From an uncultured Clostridia bacterium (lineage in GTDB: Bacteria > Bacillota_A > Clostridia > Christensenellales > Aristaeellaceae): DNA of 5,614 nucleotides. Below, piece by piece: positions 1 through 4,602 of this stretch. Within the stretch, counting starts at the first letter, position 1. The number at the start of each line of letters is the position of its first letter. A model generated the notes under the pieces. The model saw only the letters and a program-made list of their open reading frames with translations. It did not search any database and had not been told where the DNA came from. Both the position numbers and the translations under genes were made by a program. The DNA is taken from positions 1 through 5,614 of the forward strand of contig CAMBWJ010000140.1 in assembly GCA_945871545.1 (NCBI GenBank). The letters are read 5' to 3'.

Positions 1-14
1 CCCTCCCCCTTTCC

Positions 15-48
15 GGAAAATTAGCGGCAATTCATAGTATAATTTTCC
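15..48 (+). promoter_or_regulatory. Putative promoter -10 inside an inverted repeat, upstream of the small membrane protein
   Basis: A perfect TATAAT lies at 38-43, about 100 nt ahead of the small ORF at 146. No good -35 hexamer is found 16-18 nt upstream. The -10 overlaps the right arm of a perfect 9-bp inverted repeat: GGAAAATTA at 15-23 and TAATTTTCC at 40-48, with 16 nt between the arms. The arms sit where a repressor or activator could contact the -35 to -10 region. The promoter call is moderate because it rests on the -10 alone, and the operator role is inference. Confidence 0.45.
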
Positions 49-83
49 AGAGCGCGGAGCCGCCCTGCTTCCGCGCACAAAGT

Positions 84-122
84 CCGGGCGGAGGGTCCCC
101 CGCATTCCAACCCTCTGCCCGG
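84..122 (+). promoter_or_regulatory. Strong hairpin in the 5' leader of the small membrane protein
   Basis: The arms at 84-95 (CCGGGCGGAGGG) and 111-122 (CCCTCTGCCCGG) pair over 12 bp with a single G-U pair, enclosing a 15-nt loop. The hairpin ends 11 nt before the ribosome binding site of the gene at 146. It has no T run after it, so it is not a standard terminator. It may stabilise the leader or control translation. I do not recognise a known riboswitch here. Confidence 0.5.
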
Positions 123-145
123 GTATCCACGAGGGAGGCATAAAA

Positions 146-301
146 ATGCACAGCGAAGCGTATCTCGAAGCCCGGAAGGAATTCATCAACTGTCTCTGCA
201 TGTCCCTGATCGGCCTGGGCGTTCCGATCTATCTGGCCTTCAAGGAGTGGCTGCCGGTGATGCGAGCGGAGAAGCAGAAGGAACGCCAGGGAAACGCCTG
301 A
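146..301 (+). CDS. Small single-span membrane protein, 51 residues, unknown function
   Basis: The ATG at 146 is preceded by a good ribosome binding site (GGAGG at 134-138, 7 nt spacing), and the frame ends at TGA 299-301. The product starts MHSEAYLEARKEF. It has one hydrophobic segment at about residues 14-32 (INCLCMSLIGLGVPIYLAF) with two cysteines, then a short amphipathic stretch (KEWLPVM) and a charged tail rich in Lys, Arg, Glu and Gln. The positive tail suggests a cytoplasmic C-terminus by the positive-inside rule. A promoter-like -10, a leader hairpin and an intrinsic terminator just downstream frame it as a single-gene transcript, which supports a real gene despite its size. I do not recognise the family. 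It is too short and lacks any paired partner that would mark it as a toxin. Confidence 0.7.
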   Translation: MHSEAYLEARKEFINCLCMSLIGLGVPIYLAFKEWLPVMRAEKQKERQGNA

Positions 302-338
302 ATCCCCATCCCGGAACCATTCCGCACACAATCACCCG

Positions 339-371
339 AAGCATCCGGCTGCACCCGGATGCTATTTTGTT
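339..371 (+). terminator. Intrinsic terminator after the small membrane protein gene
   Basis: A 9-bp perfect stem (340-348 with 355-363; arms AGCATCCGG and CCGGATGCT) closes a 6-nt loop and is followed by ATTTTGTT. It lies 38 nt after the stop at 301. This is the usual form of a rho-independent terminator, and it separates the small gene from the thioesterase. Confidence 0.8.
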
Positions 372-393
372 CCCGGATTTCGCCGTAAACCGC

Positions 394-422
394 TTGTCCG
401 CAGTCATTCGCGATGGTAAAAT
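394..422 (+). promoter_or_regulatory. Candidate upstream promoter of the thioesterase gene
   Basis: TTGTCC at 394-399 and TAAAAT at 417-422 are separated by exactly 17 nt. The -10 is preceded by TG (414-415) one base before the hexamer, giving an extended -10. Transcription would begin near 429, just after the terminator at 339-371, and give a leader of roughly 100 nt before the thioesterase start. Confidence 0.5.
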
Positions 423-430
423 GATTAGGC

Positions 431-480
431 AAGCCGCAGGCTTGGCCGGGTCGGCGGGCCCCGTAGGGCAGCACGCCGAC
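431..480 (+). promoter_or_regulatory. Structured leader ahead of the thioesterase gene
   Basis: Two hairpins lie between the candidate promoters. A small one has AAGCC 431-435 pairing with GGCTT 439-443. A larger one has GTCGGCG 450-456 pairing with CGCCGAC 474-480, with an inner stem GCCC 458-461 with GGGC 466-469 and loop CGTA. No T run follows, so it is not a plain terminator. I compared it by eye with consensus features I remember for fluoride, ZTP, glycine and TPP riboswitches and saw no match. Confidence 0.35.
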
Positions 481-488
481 AATCAGAA

Positions 489-494
489 TATAAT
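489..494 (+). promoter_or_regulatory. Candidate proximal -10 element for the thioesterase gene
   Basis: A perfect TATAAT lies 31 nt ahead of the ATG at 526. No convincing -35 hexamer sits 16-18 nt upstream (that region is the GC-rich hairpin), so use of this promoter would need an activator, or it may be incidental. Transcription from here would give a leader of about 25 nt that excludes the hairpins at 431-480. Confidence 0.35.
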
Positions 495-513
495 GCAGTC
501 AAAGCAAAGCTAC

Positions 514-520
514 AGGAGGT
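514..520 (+). promoter_or_regulatory. Ribosome binding site that fixes the thioesterase start
   Basis: AGGAGGT is a near-perfect anti-16S match placed 5 nt before the ATG at 526. The same frame is open upstream to an ATG at 247, and in-frame ATGs also occur at 421 and 493, but none of these has a comparable site. The 247 start would also run across the small gene's end and the terminator at 339-371. Confidence 0.85.
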
Positions 521-525
521 TCGAT

Positions 526-915
526 ATGGAAATCGGAATTCAGGGGCGCATGTCCGTTGAGGTCACGGAGGAGCTGACTGCGGCGCGCGTGGGCAGCGGA
601 CTGCTGCCGGTCTACGCCACGCCGTCGATGATTGCGCTGATGGAGAACACCGCCTGCCAGAGCGTCGCGCCCTACCTCGAGGATGGTCAGGGCACGGTGG
701 GCACGCTGATGAACGTCAAGCACCTCGCCGCCACGCCGGTGGGCATGACCGTGCGCTGCGAGACGGAGCTGATCGAGATCGACCGCCGCCGGCTGGTGTT
801 CTCCGTACACGCCTACGACGATTGCGACTGCATCGGGGAGGGCGTTCACGAGCGCTTCATCATCGACAACGCCCGCTTCATGGAGAAGGCGCAGACCAAG
901 CTGGCGAAGGCCTGA
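526..915 (+). CDS. FlK-type hotdog-fold acyl-CoA thioesterase
   Basis: This 129-residue protein most likely hydrolyses a short acyl-CoA thioester in the cytoplasm. Its length and pattern fit the single hotdog domain of fluoroacetyl-CoA thioesterase (FlK) relatives. In Streptomyces FlK the catalytic residues are Thr42, Glu50 and His76, with Gly69 and Arg120 also important. Here Thr32 (YATPSM), Glu40 (LMENTA), Gly59 (TVGT), His66 (VKHLAATP) and Arg110 (HERF) occur at a constant offset of 10, so the whole active site appears intact. The Phe33/Phe36 gate tied to fluoroacetate selectivity in FlK would fall near Gly23 and Leu26, so fluoroacetyl-CoA is unlikely to be the specific substrate; this gate alignment is inference. 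Homologues are widespread in Firmicutes and usually annotated only as thioesterases. The gene appears to stand alone between terminators, so context gives no substrate. The start at 526 was chosen for its strong ribosome binding site. Confidence 0.9.
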   Translation: MEIGIQGRMSVEVTEELTAARVGSGLLPVYATPSMIALMENTACQSVAPYLEDGQGTVGTLMNVKHLAATPVGMTVRCETELIEIDRRRLVFSVHAYDDCDCIGEGVHERFIIDNARFMEKAQTKLAKA

Positions 916-956
916 CGTCAGCCAGAATCACAGCAAAGTACCGCCTCGACGCAGTG

Positions 957-1002
957 CGCAAAAAAGCCAACCGAATCAACAGATTCGGTTGGCTTTCTTG
1001 CG
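957..1002. terminator. Bidirectional intrinsic terminator between convergent genes
   Basis: Arms 957-977 and 982-1002 pair over 21 positions with one mismatch (962/997) around an AACA loop. The core is a perfect 12-bp stem, 966-977 with 982-993. On the minus strand the core is followed by six T (the A run at 960-965). On the plus strand it is followed by TTTCTT. It can therefore end the thioesterase transcript (stop at 915) and the repeat-protein transcript arriving from the other side (stop at 1083). Confidence 0.88.
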
Positions 1003-1027
1003 TTTACAGGCGCTGTCACTGATCAGA

Positions 1028-1057
1028 GAGCGCCGCTTCCCTTCGGAAGCGGCGCTC
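1028..1057. terminator. GC-rich 13-bp hairpin after the repeat-protein gene
   Basis: GAGCGCCGCTTCC (1028-1040) pairs perfectly with 1045-1057 around a CTTC loop. It is the first structure met by the minus-strand transcript, 25 nt after its stop codon, and precedes the T-rich terminator at 957-1002. It has no T run on the minus strand and only GATTT on the plus strand. It may be a 3'-end stabiliser or an auxiliary terminator rather than a full intrinsic terminator. Confidence 0.55.
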
Positions 1058-1082
1058 GATTTGCTGGATTCTCACCCGCACG

Positions 1083-4000
1083 TCATTCCACCGAGGTGGG
1101 CGGCGCGCAGAACGGGCAGGCCCTGTACTTCATCTGAAGCACGAACTCCAGGGTAACCTTGGTTCCACCGGAGAGCCCTGCATCGCTGCAGCGGGCACTG
1201 TTGTGGTAGTACAGCAGGTCGCTGTCCAGATCCACATACACCGGCGTATCGCCCGGGGCGGAGTACTTGATGTCCGACTCCTCATAGGCCTCGGAGCCGC
1301 CGATGCAGATCGGGCACTCCTTCTTGCCCAGGGCCAGCGCCTTGGCGAAATCGCCCGAGATGGCGTCGTCGCCCGCGCAGGTCTTGCTGCTGTGGTAGTA
1401 CTTGTCGCTGCCGGAGCTGTAGACCGTCTTGCCCGCGCTGCCAGCGCAGCTGGGGCACGGGGTCTTGCCGTAGTTCAGCGCAGTCTCCAGCGTGATGTAG
1501 GATGCGCTGGAACCCGCACAGGTCTTGTCGGTGTGGTAGCGCTTGCCGCTGATGGACGCGTACACCTTGATGCCGGAGGTTCCGGCCTTGTAGGTGTCCT
1601 TCACCTCGACGGTCTGGGTCTTGGTCACGCAGTAGGGGCAGGGATCGAAGCCGTAGGCCAGGGCCTCGGCGCGACTTCCGCTGGTAGCGCCGTCGCCTGC
1701 GCAGGACTTGGAGTAGTGGTAGTACTTGCCGCCCTTCACCGCGTAAACCGTGGTGTTTGCAGAGGATGCGCAGGACGGGCAGCCCTTCTTGCCGTAGTTC
1801 AGCGCGGTCTCCAGCGTCACGCGGGATGCATTCGAGCCGGCGTGGCTGCTGGTGGTGTGGAAGTACTTGTCGTCCGCAGAGGCATACACCTTAATGCCCG
1901 AGGTTCCTGCGTCGAACTTGCCGGAGGACACCATGTCCGGCGCTTTGGTGGCCTTGTCCGTGTCGGTATTGAGCGTTCCGTTCTTATACTTTTCCTTGCA
2001 GGTGGAGCAGGCCTTCTGACCCAGCGCCAGCGCCTCCTCCAGCGAGCGCTTGGGAATGCCGCTCTGGCCATTGCAGCTGCTGGTGGCATGGAAGTAGGTG
2101 CCGTTGTCATAGGAGTACACCGTGCGGCTTGCCGAGGATGCGCAGGTCGAGCAGGCGGTCTTGCCCGCAGCCACAGCCTGCGCCACGGTGACGCGGCTCG
2201 CGCCGGTCATGCCGGAGCAGTTGGACTTGGTGTGATAGTGCTTGCTGGTCACGGTGCAGTAGACATAGTTTCCGGAGGAGCCGGAGCTGCTGCCGGAGCT
2301 CGTGCCTCCGGTGCTTCCGGTAACGGAGCTGGTGCCCGTCGCGCTGCCGCCGGTGCTGTCCGTGCTGCCGGTGCTTCCGGAGCTGCTGCCCCAGCAGTTG
2401 GGGCACTTCTTGTAGCCGTAGGCCAGCGCCGAAGCCAGCGTTCCCGCCTCCGCGTTCTTCATGCCGGAGCAGGTGGCGTAGGAGTGGTAGTAGGTGCCGT
2501 TCTTGGTGGCATAGACCACGGTATCCGCACCGGAGCAGCACACCGGGCAGGCCGCACGTCCGGAAACCAGCATGGATTTCAGCGTGTAGCGCGTCGCGCC
2601 GGTCATGCCGGAGCAGGTGGCGTTGGTGTGGTAGTACTTGCCGTTGGGCGTGCCGTAGACGTACACGCCGCTGCCGTCGTCCACGGTGGACGGGGTCGTG
2701 CTGCCGGCGGAGCCGGTCATGCAGGTGGGGCAGCTCTTCTTGCCCAGCACCAGGGCCTCGCCCACGCTCAGCGTGTAGGCGCCCACCATGCCGCTGCAAT
2801 CGGACTTGCTGTGGTAGTAGGTGCCGTTCTTCGTGGCGTAGACTGTCGCGCCCGCAGAGGCACAGCATTTCGGACAGGCCTGCTTGCCTGCCAGCAGCGC
2901 CTGAAGCAGCTTGCCTGAGGTCGCGCCGCTCATGCCGGAGCAGGTGGAATTGCTGTGGAAGTACTTGCCGCCCGCAGTGGCCCACACGGTGATGCCGCTC
3001 CTGTCGGTGGTGGAGGAGGTTGCGAAGCGCAGGCCGGAGGTGGACACGGATTCCACCTTGCCTTCGATGCAGGCCGGACAGGGCTTCTTGCCCGCCTCCT
3101 CGGCGGCCTCCTTGGTGATGGTCGTCGCGCCGGTCATGCCGGAGCAATCCTGGGTCACGTGGTAGTACTTGCCGTTGGCAGTAGCATAGTAGATTTTCTG
3201 GTTGGGATAGCACAGCGGACAGGGGGCCTTGCCCTGGTTCACGGCGACCTCCTTCGTCACGGTGGACAGGGATGCGCCGGCCTCAATGTTGGGACAGCTC
3301 CCGCTGCTGTGGTAGTAGACGCCGGTGGCGGACATGACGACCGTGTCGGCGGAGGTGATCACATTGGCGCCGGTCGTGCCGCCGACGCTTCCGTTCGTAC
3401 CCGCGATGGGCGTGGCCGTGGGATCCGCCGCCAGCAGATCCTGCGTGGCGTTGGGCGAGAGGCTGGCGTCCGGGCTGGCCGCCGCAAATGCGTCCGCAGA
3501 GGCGTCCGGCGTGGGCGTGGTCTCCAGCGCCACCGTGGGCGTAGGCGTGACCATGGTGAGCGTCGGGGTGCTCTTGCTGTCGCCGGAGCCGGAGAAGATC
3601 GCCGACACCAGCAGCACGATCACGATGATGAACCAGATCGCAGACACCGCCGAGATGGCGATGCGGATCGGCTGATCGAAGCGGTGCCTGCGCCAGAGCA
3701 GGTAGATGCCCAGCGGCGGCAGGATGAACAGCAGCAGGTAGGTCACCCAGTCGTTCTCATCGATGTAGCGCAGCAGCGGGTTTTCGTCGGCATAGGCCTC
3801 GTCGCCGTATGCGTCCGCATCCTCGTCCAGATAGCGGTCGTCGTATTCGCCGTCCTCGTCGTAGATCGAACCGTCCTCATCGTAGTAGCGGTCGTCCTCG
3901 TAGCCGCCCTCGTCCTCGTATCCGTCGTCGGCATACTCCCGGTCGTCGTAATCGCGGTCATCAAAGTCGCGCTCGTCGTAATCGCGCTCGTCCGCGTAAT

Positions 4001-4241
4001 TGCTCCTCGAAGCGGGCTGGGAGAAGCGGCCGGTGTAGCCGTCGGCGGCGTAATCCTCGTCCCCGTAGCCGTCCGGGCCGTAGTCGCCCTCCTGATAGGC
4101 TTCGTCGTAGTCATATTCGGGCGCAGCGTCCTGTCGCTTTTTGCCGAAGCGCAGCCGGTGGATCTCGCCGTCGCCAATGCGATAGGCAAATCCTTCTTCA
4201 GACTTATTGATTTTCAGTTTTCCCAGCTTGAGCGTCGCCAT
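1083..4241 (-). CDS. Large membrane-anchored protein with 13 Ada-like Cys/His (putative zinc-binding) repeats
   Basis: The product has 1052 residues. In order: a basic N-terminus (1-37); an Asp/Glu/Tyr-rich low-complexity region (about 42-153); hydrophobic segment 1 (165-183) with the motif LPPLGIYLLW; a basic RRHRFDQPIR loop; hydrophobic segment 2 (194-216); a Thr/Pro/Ser/Ala linker (about 218-298); and 13 modules of about 45 residues (300-1045). A typical module reads VYATKNGTYYH, then x4-C, a CSGM/CAG motif, an Ala-Leu helix with Gly, and CPxC. The His-Cys-Cys-Cys layout resembles the zinc-binding domain of Ada, where Cys38, Cys42, Cys69 and Cys72 bind zinc, with His in place of the first Cys. 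Single copies of similar modules occur in secreted nucleases and ComEC-type proteins (from memory). Metal binding is inferred; disulfides are an alternative if the region is extracellular. No enzymatic domain is visible, so a structural, adhesive or metal-buffering role is possible. The 4241 start has a good ribosome binding site and lies downstream of a promoter; an in-frame ATG at 4391 lies upstream of that promoter. Confidence 0.9.
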   Translation of the reverse strand: MATLKLGKLKINKSEEGFAYRIGDGEIHRLRFGKKRQDAAPEYDYDEAYQEGDYGPDGYGDEDYAADGYTGRFSQPASRSNYADERDYDERDFDDRDYDDREYADDGYEDEGGYEDDRYYDEDGSIYDEDGEYDDRYLDEDADAYGDEAYADENPLLRYIDENDWVTYLLLFILPPLGIYLLWRRHRFDQPIRIAISAVSAIWFIIVIVLLVSAIFSGSGDSKSTPTLTMVTPTPTVALETTPTPDASADAFAAASPDASLSPNATQDLLAADPTATPIAGTNGSVGGTTGANVITSADTVVMSATGVYYHSSGSCPNIEAGASLSTVTKEVAVNQGKAPCPLCYPNQKIYYATANGKYYHVTQDCSGMTGATTITKEAAEEAGKKPCPACIEGKVESVSTSGLRFATSSTTDRSGITVWATAGGKYFHSNSTCSGMSGATSGKLLQALLAGKQACPKCCASAGATVYATKNGTYYHSKSDCSGMVGAYTLSVGEALVLGKKSCPTCMTGSAGSTTPSTVDDGSGVYVYGTPNGKYYHTNATCSGMTGATRYTLKSMLVSGRAACPVCCSGADTVVYATKNGTYYHSYATCSGMKNAEAGTLASALAYGYKKCPNCWGSSSGSTGSTDSTGGSATGTSSVTGSTGGTSSGSSSGSSGNYVYCTVTSKHYHTKSNCSGMTGASRVTVAQAVAAGKTACSTCASSASRTVYSYDNGTYFHATSSCNGQSGIPKRSLEEALALGQKACSTCKEKYKNGTLNTDTDKATKAPDMVSSGKFDAGTSGIKVYASADDKYFHTTSSHAGSNASRVTLETALNYGKKGCPSCASSANTTVYAVKGGKYYHYSKSCAGDGATSGSRAEALAYGFDPCPYCVTKTQTVEVKDTYKAGTSGIKVYASISGKRYHTDKTCAGSSASYITLETALNYGKTPCPSCAGSAGKTVYSSGSDKYYHSSKTCAGDDAISGDFAKALALGKKECPICIGGSEAYEESDIKYSAPGDTPVYVDLDSDLLYYHNSARCSDAGLSGGTKVTLEFVLQMKYRACPFCAPPTSVE
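1107..3344 (-). repeat. Array of 13 Cys/His modules within the large minus-strand gene
   Basis: Going 5' to 3' on the minus strand, the modules fall at 3344-3210, 3194-3069, 2993-2865, 2846-2721, 2666-2538, 2522-2394, 2267-2142, 2123-1998, 1895-1770, 1754-1629, 1571-1446, 1427-1305 and 1247-1107. First-ligand His residues are 311, 361, 429, 477, 538, 586, 670, 718, 795, 842, 903, 950 and 1013. The second ligand is always five residues later (Cys, except His800 in module 9). The gap from the second ligand to the first Cys of CxxC is 25, then 22 in modules 2-8, 21 in modules 9-12, and 24 in module 13. Modules 7 and 8 carry CSTC; all the others carry CPxC. Confidence 0.92.
1305..1910 (-). repeat. 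Two-module unit duplicated with an exact 324-bp period
   Basis: Modules 9-10 and 11-12 are related copies in perfect register at 108 residues. AGTSGIKVYAS occurs at residues 778-788 and 886-896, TLETALNYGK occurs in both, and every ligand position is shifted by exactly 108. At the DNA level, 1463-1493 matches 1787-1817 at 30 of 31 positions (one difference, at 1482). This points to a more recent duplication than those behind the other modules. Confidence 0.8.
3927..3986 (-). repeat. 15-bp tandem repeat encoding an Arg-Asp-Tyr-Asp pentapeptide
   Basis: Residues 86-105 of the minus-strand protein are four imperfect pentapeptides: RDYDE, RDFDD, RDYDD and REYAD. The DNA shows matching 15-bp imperfect units built from cgtcgtaatcgcg-type segments. 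The repeat lies in the acidic Tyr-rich N-terminal region and probably reflects slippage or duplication within low-complexity sequence. Confidence 0.7.
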
Positions 4242-4245
4242 AATG

Positions 4246-4256
4246 CCTCCACCTCT
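4246..4256 (-). promoter_or_regulatory. Ribosome binding site fixing the start of the repeat protein
   Basis: On the minus strand this reads AGAGGTGGAGG, with the GGAGG core 4 nt before the ATG at 4241-4239. It decides between this start and an in-frame ATG at 4391, which has no comparable site and whose first 50 codons would cover the predicted promoter. Confidence 0.85.
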
Positions 4257-4334
4257 ATGTGTACAGTTCCTGAAACAGTTCCGCGAACCATCCTTCGGAG
4301 AGAAATAAAGCTTATGATACAAGGTACCATTACA

Positions 4335-4363
4335 AGCATACAACAGAACCCCCATGCTGTCAA
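4335..4363 (-). promoter_or_regulatory. SigA-type promoter of the repeat-protein gene
   Basis: On the minus strand, TTGACA (4363-4358) is a perfect -35 and TATGCT (4340-4335) a 4/6 -10, separated by exactly 17 nt. Transcription would begin near 4328, leaving a leader of about 87 nt. That leader contains an 8-bp direct repeat (ACAGTTCC in plus-strand orientation) at 4263-4270 and 4275-4282. Confidence 0.7.
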
Positions 4364-4444
4364 TCGGTATAAATCGAAAAAAAATAGCCACATTTTTGCG
4401 CTATCTGCATCATTTTGTCTTAATCATATTCACGAAGCTGTAAT

Positions 4445-4474
4445 TTGACGAAACAAATTTGAAATACATATAGT
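4445..4474 (+). promoter_or_regulatory. Candidate distal promoter of the CapA-like gene
   Basis: TTGACG (4445-4450) and TATAGT (4469-4474) are separated by 18 nt in AT-rich DNA. The -35 overlaps a perfect 6-bp inverted repeat, AATTTG 4442-4447 and CAAATT 4454-4459, which could be an operator. The start would be near 4481, about 120 nt before the CapA ATG. Confidence 0.45.
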
Positions 4475-4509
4475 TATCGAAGGAAAGTCATAGTTTTCGG
4501 CATGTTTTA

Positions 4510-4518
4510 TGCTATAAT
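4510..4518 (+). promoter_or_regulatory. Extended -10 promoter of the CapA-like gene
   Basis: TGCTATAAT is a perfect extended -10 (TGnTATAAT) located 84 nt before the ATG at 4603. The -35 region 16-18 nt upstream (around TAGTTT, 4491-4496) is weak, as is common when an extended -10 is present. This is the better of the two candidates for this gene. Confidence 0.65.
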
Positions 4519-4602
4519 GATGTACAGAGCTACAAAGGTCCGGTCGAGCTGCGTCAGGCGCACAGGCCGGCCGATACGGAATACTGCTTGGAGGGAATAC
4601 AC

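Noticed and set aside
431..480. Known riboswitch (fluoride, ZTP, glycine or TPP) upstream of the FlK-like gene
   Set aside because: A fluoride switch would be attractive next to an FlK-type enzyme, but the expected conserved blocks are not visible. Only generic hairpins are present.
247..525. Extended N-terminus of the thioesterase from an ATG at 247
   Set aside because: The frame is open, but it overlaps the end of the small gene, spans the terminator at 339-371 and candidate promoters, has no ribosome binding site, and would add 93 residues absent from this compact hotdog family. The AGGAGGT at 514-520 fixes the start at 526.
1203..2918. Long plus-strand open frame (571 codons) opposite the repeat gene
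   Set aside because: Its translation is a repetitive Ala/Gly/Val/Arg-rich mirror of the minus-strand modules, with no ribosome binding site or family features. High G+C and codon bias keep the antisense frame open.
1107..3344. CRISPR array or satellite-type DNA repeat
   Set aside because: The repeats are protein-level modules with diverged DNA and variable linkers in one intact reading frame. There are no short identical direct repeats with unique spacers.
4242..4391. Fifty extra N-terminal codons of the repeat protein from an ATG at 4391
   Set aside because: The extension covers the TTGACA-17-TATGCT promoter, lacks a good ribosome binding site and has AT-rich base use unlike the rest of the gene. 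The ATG at 4241 has GGAGG at 4 nt.
2955..4448. Second long plus-strand open frame (497 codons) opposite the repeat gene
   Set aside because: It is the antisense shadow of the linker and the acidic region. Its runs of Val/Ala/Ile come from complementing Asp/Tyr codons, and it runs through the divergent promoter region.
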